Source: Ampullaceana balthica
Lineage: Eukaryota; Mollusca; Gastropoda; Lymnaeidae
Reading direction: 5' to 3'
Assembly (NCBI GenBank): GCA_944989445.1
Contig: CALYLW010000166.1
Span: forward strand, 67,946-131,945
DNA length: 64,000 nucleotides
The notes beneath the pieces are model-generated. The model was not told the origin of the DNA. It worked only from the letters and a program-made list of their open reading frames with translations, and did not search any database. Position numbers and translations under genes: made by a program. Below are positions 22,001-28,500 of the stretch, piece after piece. Each line of letters begins with the position of its first letter. Within the stretch, counting starts at the first letter, position 1.

Positions 22001-25000
22001 TCATGTGCAAACAAGCTATTGCCCTGAAGTTTGACATACATTTCATGTGCAAACAAGCTATTGCCCTGAAGTTTGACATACATTTCATGTGCAAACAAGC
22101 CATTGCCCTGAAGTTTGACATACATTTCATGTGCAAACAAGCTATTGCCCTGAAGTTTGACATACATTTCATGTGCAAACAAGCCATTGCCCTGAAGTTT
22201 GACATACATTTCATGTGCAAACAAGCCATTGCCCTGAAGTTTGACATACATTTCATGTGCAAACAAGCCATTGCCCTGAAGTTTGACATTCAGCTCATTC
22301 AAATTTTCCATAATGTCAACAGCAAACATAATGTCTGACTTCCACTCTTCATTAACAATGTTAGTAACAAAGTCACAAACAAAACCCTTCATCTCCAGGA
22401 ACATAACTATTTCTTCCATGAGATCCAACACTTGCCTCAATACCTTGCCCAGGCTTAGCCAGAGGACACTGCTGTGGTAGATAATATTATAATATTCAGT
22501 TTCCAAATCTTCAACCAATGTGTCCTGAACTTACTGTGGTTAAAAGCCCTGGCTCTGATGAGCTTTATCACACTGACAACTGGGTCAATGACATGCTTGA
22601 TATTCAACTTAGCTTCACAAAGACTTTCCTGATGTATGAAACAGTGGAGAGGTAAGAGTGTATGGTCAAGTTGTTCTTCTTTAATTATTTTTTTAATCAA
22701 CTTCACAAGTCCTACGTTTTTTCAAGTCAAACCACGCGCTCCATCGGTTGTTACACTTGATTTTTGTCCATCACCCAGTTCTTTCAACACAGTTCTCAAC
22801 AGCAATGAATAAATCCTGGGCTGTTGTGTCTGTGTTTATTCCCCGTATAAATACATGTACCAACAATTGAGCTGCGTCCTGTAAATCGGTACTTTCGTCC
22901 CACGCAAGAGAGTACAACAAAAAGTCTTTGCTTGCATCTCGAAGTTGCATCAAATTGTCACTTATTTTTCAACACACTTGACTAGAGTTCTCCTTAATAA
23001 AGAAATGCATTCAAATTGTGTTTTCTTTTCTGGACACATAATGTTTGCTGCATCTGACAAGCATTTCTTGATGAATTCGCTGTCAGAAAAAGACTTGCTA
23101 CGATTTAAAATTTTATGGAACAGCACCAAACTGGCTTCGGTTGCAGCATCTTGTATTAAAGACAGTTTGGTGAAAACAGTTTGCTGCTTCTTTAAACTAA
23201 CAACCAACTCCTGGCTATTCCTTTTTCTCTCTTCGTTCAAATTGAACGTTAAATTGTGCCCGAAATCCAAATGATTTATTTGGTGGTGTCTTTTTAAGCT
23301 GTACTCCTTAAAGACGCTCACACACTCATGGCAAAGCAAGCAGACTGCTTTGCTGCCAACGCCCGTGAAGCATTATATACCGGTCCATTCGTCATTAAAA
23401 ACATGACATTCGTCCTCAATTTTTTGTTTTCATTTGTGTTTGTTTGTTTTTTTAAAACCAATTTAATATCCCATGATTCGATCAAATACTCGAAATAAAA
23501 TTTTAAAATATAGCTAAAATTCTCAACAAGGAAAATTAACATCGAAAATAAGATCACAACATGTACATGCCTACGGGCCGCATAATATGCCCTGGCGGGC
23601 GCATGCGGCCCGCGGGCCGTAGTTTGCCCACCCCTGGTCTAAAGCCTTCTGATAATAATGTCACTGAACTGAAAACAAGGGGCTGAAATAGCACAAAACA
23701 TGATGCTGATGTAATGGTACATATAACTGGTTCAAATTTTTAAGCCGCTCATCTGGTAAAAGTGAAAATTGATAAATATACTGGAGTTCGAGAAAGACTC
23801 ACAGGCAAGGTATTTAACAGACTAGTAGATGGATAACATGCAAACAGGGTATGTATGAGCCTGACAAGACGTCACAAAACAATTAACGTTTCGGCAAAGA
23901 GCCTCCTTCAATGAACAAATAGAACAAAGACAAATAAAACTAAATAAAAGAAATTAAAACTTACCTGTGGTGAAATCCAGAGCCAAAGAGAGCAATAAGA
24001 GCTTATGTAGGAAAGGAGAGAGTGGGTGTGGCAGATCATTTAGCATGTCAGCTTAAATAAAACATTCATCCCATGTAGTGCAACTTCAGGGCCAAAGAGA
24101 GCAATAAGAGCTTATGTAGGAAAGGAGAGAGTGGGTGTGGCAGATCATTTAGCATGCCAGCTTACATAAAACATTCATCCCATGTAGTCCAACATCAGGG
24201 CCAAATAAATCTTTTTGAAAAACCGTGCCATCCTCCCCCAGGACCCTGAGACTTAACAAAGTATTCTCAGCCCACCCGTCATATTCAGGAGAGACAAAAT
24301 CTGCGAGACCTACTTGTACACAGTCACCTATCTACTCCGCCCTCCTATTTGGGTACTAAACCATGCGGCCACCTGTGCATACATCCCCGGCTGGTAGGCA
24401 GTAGGTTGAAGAAGACTTATTGTGCAGTCCAGGCTATGATGTCCCATGTTATCGTGTAGTAAAAACAACACTTCTGGGATTAGACTAGATGATAACAACA
24501 GTTGCTCGCACATACCTTGGGCAGAGTCTAATATCCTTCTCACCAAAAGACCATTACGGAGCGACAGCCGGTCGACTGTCATGTTGATTGTTTAAAGCTC
24601 GCTACCTTTAATTTGGTCGGGGCTTGGCTGGCCACGACTCTAATGACGGGCCACGACTCTAATAATGGGCCACGACTCTATTAGCGGGCCAATGTCTTTG
24701 TCCTTTCGTTGGAGCTGAACCAGCTCGCTTCTTGTTAATCGCGGAAGGAGCGTACGTCCCCTACTGAGCTGCGTCTTGATCTTTGGCCGTAGGCAAACGG
24801 TCATGGTGAGGTGGAGGGCAAGCGGTCAATGGTGAGGTGGAGGGGAAGCGGTCATGGTGAGGTGGAGGGTCACCCAACTTGGGAGGGTCAGTCGCGTCTT
24901 GACAACAAGGAAAGGGACATCTTGTAGATGCTGCCCTAGTAGTTGCACATCGATAGTCAATATCCCAAGATATGGCACCTCAGCTCTGTTGACGGCTTGT

Positions 25001-26765
25001 AGAGTTATGAAGCCAGTTTCAAGGAGTTAGTTGGCCAAGATGTCGGAATGCCCATGTTCCTGTGATGGTGCTAACCTCTCTCCCAGTGTCAATGAGTGCC
25101 GCAAACTGGTGACCATATAGGGTTATATCCAAGGTTGGGCACGTGCCAATGAGTCCTATCGACGTCCCCGATGCATGTCTGTTGACAGCACCGAGGTTTA
25201 TAAGTTTCCCTGGTTCGCAGGTTGCCTTCTATAAGTCATCTGTTGTCTGGGCTGCTGCTGAGGATGTTGTTAGGGTGCATTATTTTGGTTAGCGACGTAC
25301 CTTTCTGTACTGTCTGCATGCAGGCTGCGGTGTGACCCGGGTGTCTGTGCGCGGGCTACGGTGTGACCCGGGTGTTGTGGTGCTGTGTGGTAACGTTCGA
25401 ACATGGATGCAACTTGTTTATTAATACAAGCCATGAGTTGACCTGTCAGCTGAGTGAGGTCGAGGGCTGGAGATGCTAGGAGCTGGGCAGTAGCCGCAAC
25501 ATCTGAGAAGTCCTCCCTCATGCATCTTTGGGCCTCCTTCCTGACGTCTTCGTTCGAGCTGCCAGCAATTAATCTGATATATGCTCTTACGTGACGATGT
25601 AGGGCTGAAGGCATCTCGGAGCATGACCTGCTGAGTTCACCAGTAGAAACATGCTTTGCAACGCCTCTGCATAGTCGTCAACTGTCTCTCCCAGGCCCTG
25701 CTGCCTTCGGTAGAAGGCTGCTGTAAGAGTGGTGGCGTCTCACCCTATTTCTTCACTATGATGTGCAGCAGTTTGTCTGGGGTGTTGATCTCTGACCACG
25801 CCCGGTCTAAAATGTTCTGGCGGGCACGTCCCTCCAATGCGCCCAGGATCCATGTGACTGCTGAGGCTGGGGGCATGGGCTCCAACTAATATGATAAAAT
25901 TTTCAGGACTACCAATGACATTGTACCATGGGCTGCAACTAATATGATAACATTTTCAGGACTACCAATGACATTGTACCATGGGCTGCAACTAATATGA
26001 TAACATTTTCAGGACTACCAATGACATTATACCATGGGCTCCAACTAATATGATAACATTTTCAGGACTACCAATGACATTGTACCATGGGCTCCAACTA
26101 ATATGATAACATTTTCAGGACTACCAATAACATTGTACCATACAACATAAGGGACATGTCACAATCTGTGCTGACTTTTTACGACTTCAACAATAATTCT
26201 GGCAACACAGTTTTCTACATGCACATTATGAAATATTGCACAGAATCTTCTGGACAATTTTTACAAAGTAAAGTTTGAAAAAAAAAGAAGATAAGATTAT
26301 ATATATTTTAAAAAAATGTGTGCTTTGATTATTTATAAGATGAAAATTTAACAGATCTATGGAAGTATAAGAAGCTTTATATAAAGCTATAATTGCATAA
26401 TCAATGTCTATAAATGCCTAATTCGTTTTAATAATGTAAGGGGGGATTTTGTAACCCTTTTCCTTTGGTCTGTAGCTAATTTGACTTTATGCTCTTTTGC
26501 AATACTCTCCAGGATTTTTAATAACATGGGTAATATTTTTTTTGTTTGAAGCAGAGGGCTGGCCACTACAGACATCTCAGAAACAATTATTACTTTAAAA
26601 ACATTATTAGCTTATTATTATTTAGTTACCATTCAATGAAGGCCATTTATCAATGAATTAAGATCACTTGCTCATTTTTAAAAAAAAGTTTAAATAAATT
26701 AAATTAAAAGATACCTCTAATTCGTTAATGAGCTGTAAATTTTCTCCCCTGTCAGGTGAATCCAT
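12732..26765 (-). CDS. SPDL1: Protein Spindly, kinetochore dynein-dynactin adaptor (ten coding exons, 516 residues)
   Basis: Exons on the - strand are 26765-26715, 18264-18088, 17798-17607, 16716-16567, 16437-16342, 16071-15961, 15735-15595, 15237-15140, 13550-13366 and 13081-12732. All have GT-AG borders, and together they give 1551 nt (516 codons plus stop). Spindly brings dynein-dynactin to unattached kinetochores through the RZZ complex (established for animal orthologues). Most of residues 20-400 is heptad-rich coiled coil. Residues about 216-227 read KGNSLFSEVDDRR, the Spindly motif that contacts the dynactin pointed end. QRKYEPE near residue 400 matches human KLKYEPEE. The last four residues are CRQQ, where the human protein has the farnesylated CPQQ. 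The human protein is about 605 residues. The usual CC1 box (AAxxGxxLL) near the N-terminus is not evident, so it has diverged or a phase-0 exon was missed in the 8.4 kb first intron. Confidence 0.9.
13366..13550 (-). CDS. SPDL1: Spindly coding exon 9
   Basis: The acceptor is GTTTTTTTTCTAG and the donor GTGAGT. It encodes residues 339-401, KELEECQQKAQQNYLDQMRL through VQELQRKYEPE, the last coiled coil. Confidence 0.88.
13627..14964. mobile_element. Non-autonomous hAT element in a Spindly intron
   Basis: The termini are CAGGGGTGTCCAAACTTTTT and, inverted, CAGGGGTCTCCAAAGTCCAG. The flanks GTCTACAC (13619-13626) and ATTTACAC (14965-14972) match at 6 of 8 positions, as expected for an aged hAT duplication. 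No transposase frame is visible. A second repeat appears to be nested at about 14056-14648. Confidence 0.75.
14056..14648. mobile_element. Nested repeat with TAAGG termini and GTTAACCG motifs
   Basis: It begins TAAGGTTGTTAAGACCG and ends CGGTGACAAAGCCTTA, giving short imperfect terminal inverted repeats. It contains several GTTAACCG/ACCGGT motifs. A related beginning (CTAAGGTTGTAATGACC) and related interior words recur at about 35493-36180, so it is a dispersed family. Confidence 0.5.
15140..15237 (-). CDS. SPDL1: Spindly coding exon 8
   Basis: The acceptor is TTTTTTTTCAG and the donor GTAAGT. It encodes residues 307-339, LKREPSEMNVPDNLSDSDKS and FIHFLHGLVSQK, ending in a split lysine codon. 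This less helical stretch interrupts the coiled coil. Confidence 0.88.
15595..15735 (-). CDS. SPDL1: Spindly coding exon 7
   Basis: The acceptor is TTGTCCATTCAG and the donor GTGAGG. It encodes residues 260-306, QQVLLLRQTSGNSFDAEKVK onward; phase 0 at both ends; coiled coil. Confidence 0.88.
15961..16071 (-). CDS. SPDL1: Spindly coding exon 6
   Basis: The acceptor is GGTAATGACAG and the donor GTATTA. It encodes residues 223-259, VDDRRVAAETRIVKLESNLG onward. VDDRR completes the Spindly motif begun in exon 5, matching human LFAEVEDRR. Confidence 0.9.
16342..16437 (-). CDS. SPDL1: Spindly coding exon 5
   Basis: The acceptor is CATCTTTTTCAG and the donor GTAAAA. It encodes residues 191-222, GLREENAELRIQLESE and then KRKGNSLFSE, the first half of the Spindly motif. 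Confidence 0.9.
16567..16716 (-). CDS. SPDL1: Spindly coding exon 4
   Basis: The acceptor is GATTGTTGTCAG and the donor GTTTGT. It encodes 50 residues (141-190), ESVQSKLMEATCEIRSLQGQ onward, all coiled coil. The preceding intron ends only about 20 nt after a 548 bp tandem array. Confidence 0.85.
16738..17285. repeat. Minisatellite, 23 bp unit, about 24 copies, next to a Spindly acceptor
   Basis: On the + strand the unit is GAAGACTTAGTAAACCCCTG plus TAT. The T of CTTAG alternates with C (CTCAG). The array occupies the Spindly intron and stops about 20 nt before the acceptor of exon 4. Read in the sense of the gene it contains TTTACTAAGTCTTCATACAG repeatedly. Confidence 0.97.
17607..17798 (-). 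CDS. SPDL1: Spindly coding exon 3
   Basis: The acceptor is ATTTTTTAAAG and the donor GTGAGG. It encodes 64 residues (77-140) including IAELRQCLEESHNSEKEAK and a proline-containing hinge, HPAPVVPQEED, then coiled coil. Both boundaries are phase 0. Confidence 0.85.
17875..17974. repeat. Short tandem duplication, about 50 bp unit, two copies
   Basis: The stretch GAGAACTCTATCTAACAGAA through ATCTAGCCAAACAGAG occurs twice in tandem inside the Spindly intron. Confidence 0.85.
18088..18264 (-). CDS. SPDL1: Spindly coding exon 2
   Basis: The acceptor is CACTTTGCAG and the donor GTAATG. It encodes 59 residues (18-76) starting RKKQELYSAKQHLATATANL, an uninterrupted coiled coil. Both boundaries are phase 0. 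Confidence 0.85.
18641..19086. repeat. Minisatellite, 49 bp unit, about 9 copies
   Basis: The unit contains CACAGTTACTGATGTATGAC and TGAGTGAATGAACTTTAAGT. Copies are nearly identical; the T/A and G/A variants are distributed along the array. It lies in the first Spindly intron. Confidence 0.96.
19090..19923. other. Spindly intron, no feature recognised
   Basis: Unique AT-rich sequence flanking a G-rich patch (GGGGGTGGGGGGTTGGCGAG at about 19375). No exon or terminal repeat is supported. Confidence 0.5.
20425..22518 (-). CDS. hAT transposase C-terminal frame enlarged by two in-frame minisatellites (697 codons)
   Basis: An uninterrupted frame. The non-repeated parts match the GTF2IRD2/Charlie transposase C-terminal half: DFVTNIVNEEWKSDIMFAVD, MENLNELNVKLQG, HVKSFQAKLSLFSRLAGE and, after the arrays, EDMQFQLIDLHADYNLKEKL. 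Inside it, a 14-residue unit (VKLQGNGLFAHEMY) occurs seven times and a 25-residue unit (EFERRFQDFKDLEPLF plus NILSLPFIS) sixteen times; relatives have each segment once. Removing the extra copies (15 x 25 and 6 x 14) leaves about 238 residues. It is probably not expressed as a working enzyme because the upstream parts are frameshifted. The 399- and 417-codon frames over the same interval are by-products of the 75 bp period. Confidence 0.7.
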   Translation of the reverse strand: MVEDLETEYYNIIYHSSVLWLSLGKVLRQVLDLMEEIVMFLEMKGFVCDFVTNIVNEEWKSDIMFAVDIMENLNELNVKLQGNGLFAHEMYVKLQGNGLFAHEMYVKLQGNGLFAHEMYVKLQGNSLFAHEMYVKLQGNGLFAHEMYVKLQGNSLFAHEMYVKLQGNSLFAHEMYVHVKSFQAKLSLFSRLAGENRFCHLSVLKHKTISGETADKSQLDALVVEFERRFQDFKDLEPLFNILSLPFISEFERRFQDFKDLEPLFNILSLPFISEFERRFQDFKDLEPLFNILSLPFISEFERRFQDFKNLEPLFNILSLPFISEFERRFQDFKNLEPLFNILSLPFISEFERRFQDFKDLEPLFNILSLPFISEFERRFQDFKDLEPLFNILSLPFISEFERRFQDFKDLEPLFNILSLPFISEFERRFQDFKDLEPLFNILSLPFISEFERRFQDFKDLEPLFNILSLPFISEFERRFQDFKDLEPLFNILSLPFISEFERRFQDFKDLEPLFNILSLPFISEFERRFQDFKDLEPLFNILSLPFISEFERRFQDFKDLEPLFNILSLPFISEFERRFQDFKDLEPLFNILSLPFISEFERRFQDFKDLEPLFNILSLPFISEADSALEDMQFQLIDLHADYNLKEKLTSVLLLELYDCLPAAAFPHFKNLPTKFCHYWKKICCQTFFTIWVHIHL
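20651..21849 (-). repeat. Minisatellite within transposase ORF, 75 bp unit, 16 copies
   Basis: Copies start every 75 bp from 20651 to 21776. The first differs by one base (AAATAAAAGG), copies 12 and 13 share GGTTCTTGAA where the others have GGTCCTTGAA, and the rest are identical by eye. Such homogeneity over 1.2 kb implies very recent expansion or homogenisation, or an assembly effect. Confidence 0.98.
21992..22285 (-). repeat. Minisatellite within transposase ORF, 42 bp unit, 7 copies
   Basis: The unit contains ACATACATTTCATGTGCAAA and CAAGCTATTGCCCTGAAGTT, and CTATTG alternates with CCATTG among copies. It encodes 14 residues per unit and keeps the frame. Confidence 0.98.
22455..23400 (-). 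pseudogene. hAT transposase, N-terminal and middle fragments (frameshifted)
   Basis: Consecutive fragments occupy different frames. The first, about 23400-22962, has the zinc-finger pattern C-x2-C then H-x4-H, followed by a helix-rich segment. The second, about 22953-22771, has the DESTD-type motif AWDESTDLQDAAQLLVHVFI that carries the first catalytic-core residues of hAT transposases. The third, about 22706-22455, has CFIHQESLCEAKL, the conserved H-x-H/CxxH-like region of the core. At least two frameshifts separate them, so the element is unlikely to make a full transposase. Confidence 0.8.
23982..24215. repeat. Tandem duplication, 109 bp unit, two copies plus the start of a third
   Basis: GCCAAAGAGAGCAATAAGAG starts at 23982 and 24091, and a diverged third start lies at 24200. 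It lies in the first Spindly intron beside a sequence with ACGTTTCGGCAAAGAGCCTC at about 23885-23910, a motif style common in dispersed invertebrate repeats. Confidence 0.9.
24328..25900 (-). mobile_element. Degraded Ty3/gypsy-like retrotransposon: gag, protease and integrase fragments
   Basis: Three blocks appear in the order expected for a gypsy element read on the - strand. About 25900-25270 is gag-like (VTWILGALEGRA near 25850; a helical segment with RLIAGSSNEDVRKEAQRCMR at 25614-25270). About 25170-25075 holds a retropepsin core, PTLDITLYGHQFAALIDTG. About 24582-24328 resembles the integrase zinc-binding region (LRNGLLVRRILDSAQG, then HDNMGHHSLDCTISLLQP, with H-x-C spacing degraded). The reverse transcriptase and RNase H are absent between the last two. 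No LTRs were found. It lies inside the first Spindly intron, in the gene's orientation, with stops and frame changes throughout. Confidence 0.7.
25877..26141. repeat. Minisatellite, 53 bp unit, 5 copies
   Basis: The unit contains CAACTAATATGATAACATTT and TCAGGACTACCAATGACATT. It directly abuts the gag-like segment, whose GGGCATGGGCTCCAAC forms the first unit boundary. Confidence 0.95.
26715..26765 (-). CDS. SPDL1: Spindly first coding exon
   Basis: It encodes MDSPDRGENLQLINELE and ends in phase 0 at donor GTATCT. The ATG context is CACAATGG. An acceptor-like TTTCACTTTCACAG ends at 26823, suggesting the exon starts at 26822 with about 57 nt of 5' UTR and further non-coding exons upstream. The exon is assigned because it is in frame with the next one and is followed by coiled-coil sequence; it is the least certain exon of the gene. 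Confidence 0.6.
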
Positions 26766-27059
26766 TGTGATTGTGTTCTTAAGGTTTTTTATCAAATGTT
26801 CTTGTTAAATAACAATGTTCCTCTGTGAAAGTGAAAAAGAAAATTATCAAATAAATAAGACTTAGAGCATGTAACAAATTATAGTAGAAATATTCTTTTT
26901 GACAGTTGATGACCACCTGATTCATCAAGGCAAGGACATTATTTTTATTACTCACACTCATATCCAATGCGTTTTTTTTGTTTTATTGAAATATTGCACT
27001 GTTTCATACATTTTTCAAGAATCATGGGCATCAAAGTTATGAAACTAAAATGGTTGGTA

Positions 27060-27730
27060 ATTTTAAGGACAATAGTATGGATTACTGCAATTCTCTTCTG
27101 TCAGGTGTGCCAAAACAATGCATTGAAAGAATACAGAAAGTTCAAAATTCAGCTGCCAGACTGGTGCTCAAGGCAAAAAAAACATGACCATGTTACTCCG
27201 CTTCTTCGCTCACTTCATTGGCTGCCTATACAAGCCCGTATTGATTACAAACTGGCCGTTCTCTGTCACAATTTCTTTTCGGACTCATGCCCATCGTATC
27301 TTACTGAACTTTTGTCGGTCTACTCACCCACTCGCAAGCTAAGATCTTCTGCAGACACACGCGTTCTCTCTGTTCCTACGACACGCACCAAAACGTTTGG
27401 TGAAAGGTCATTCTCTTTTTGTGCAGCCAAACAATGGAATTCTCTACCATTACACATACGTAGTATTCAAACAACCAAGTCTTTCAAGACTGCACTTAAG
27501 ACACATCTTTTCACAATTTATTTTTAAAATTGATGAAACAACATTTCTTGTAAATGATTAACGTAGCTTATGTATAATGTATTGTAATTTTTTGTGTTTG
27601 TTGTGATATGAAAGTTAATTTAATACTTATAAGTATGTTATTTCTTTCATGTAAAGCGCTGTGAGCCCAGTTCCTTACTGGGATACAGCGCTATATAAAT
27701 AATCAATTTATTATTATTATTATTATTATT
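27060..27730 (+). mobile_element. CR1/L2-like LINE, 5'-truncated 3' end
   Basis: It encodes the C-terminal tail common to CR1/L2-type reverse transcriptase proteins: DYCNSLLSGVPKQCIERIQK in one frame, then after a slip in an A-run near 27175, HVTPLLRSLHWLPIQARIDY, GERSFSFCAAKQWNSLPLHI and FKTALKTHLF. The 3' UTR ends CAGCGCTATATAAATAATCA followed by (ATT)n at 27708-27731, the usual microsatellite-like tail of these elements. It lies on the strand opposite Spindly, upstream of its first coding exon. Confidence 0.85.
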
Positions 27731-28394
27731 AGAGAATAGGTATGAGAAAATTAAATAAAATAAAACACCAGTCCTTTCACTTCTACCTTGAGTTGTTAAA
27801 TAGTTAAGCTTGTCATAATCATCATAAATGGGTAATCCTGCAGTTTCTACTCACGTATATTATTTCACAGCAAAATTTATTTTTCTCATGACAACTTACG
27901 TTTTTAATTTTTTAAATGCATTATTATATGTTGTATTTCAGCTATTACAGCACTGATTTGTAAATCTTATTAATTTCTAAGGCAAATTTTCAGCTCTATA
28001 TGATAGATATTCCGGTCATGATACGTTCAATTTGTTTATCTAGCGCTCTGCTTGCCAGATGTTTTTTTACCCATGCTAAAATAAATTTACTGACTGAAGA
28101 TTTTTTTCCAAAGTATTATGTTCTTAGGAAATAAATAAATATTTTAAAGACAATTTCATTTTTTGTTTCGTTAATAGATGCTTGATGCTTATTTTGTTTG
28201 TTTTTAAGTGAGAAAATTTCATCTGGCATCTTACTGTGACAATCCGGCAAGTAGGGAGCTAGATAAACAAAATGGATGTATCCTCTCCGATTATGTAGCT
28301 TCAAGGGCAGAAAAAAAAGCCTTAGAAATTAATAAGACTCACAAATTAGCACTGTATTAGCTAAAATACAACTCATATAATTTATAATAATGCA

Positions 28395-28500
28395 TTTGGC
28401 TAATTATCGTTTAATGGATCAAAGATGGCGGCCACGTCGAGGACGGTACTATTGCTAGATGAAGGTGTGAAACTGTATACAGTATACACAGCCTGATTTT
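28395..28500. promoter_or_regulatory. Possible promoter element (YY1-like AAGATGGCGGCC)
   Basis: CAAAGATGGCGGCCACGTCG at about 28420 is a GC-rich island in very AT-rich DNA, and it contains a match to the YY1 core that is common just downstream of animal start sites. It is about 1.6 kb upstream of the likely Spindly 5' UTR exon. Another AAGATGGCG occurs at about 28583. Assignment to Spindly is speculative. Confidence 0.2.

Larger units (their letters stand above)
19932..23636 (-). mobile_element. Near full-length hAT (Charlie-type) transposon
   Basis: Both ends are CAGGGGTGGGCAAACT in inverse orientation, flanked by a perfect 8 bp target duplication GTCTAAAG (19924-19931 and 23637-23644). 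The - strand encodes a GTF2IRD2/ZBED-like transposase in several frames: a BED-type zinc finger near 23400-23280 (CLLCHECVSVFKEYSLKRH), a middle region to 22460 and a C-terminal part. Frameshifts and stops break it before 22518. Two internal minisatellites enlarge the last frame. The subterminal sequences are GC-rich (GGGCCGC and GCGGGCCG). The perfect duplication and identical termini suggest fairly recent insertion. Confidence 0.9.

Noticed and set aside
26400..26530. Open - strand stretch encoding ILESIAKEHKVKLATDQRKR
   Set aside because: It looks protein-like, but it ends in stops on both sides, has no splice sites in phase with Spindly, and I cannot assign a family.
28423..28494. Short ORF starting ATGGCGGCCACGTCG
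   Set aside because: Only about 23 codons before TGA and no donor or homology; kept only as a possible promoter element.
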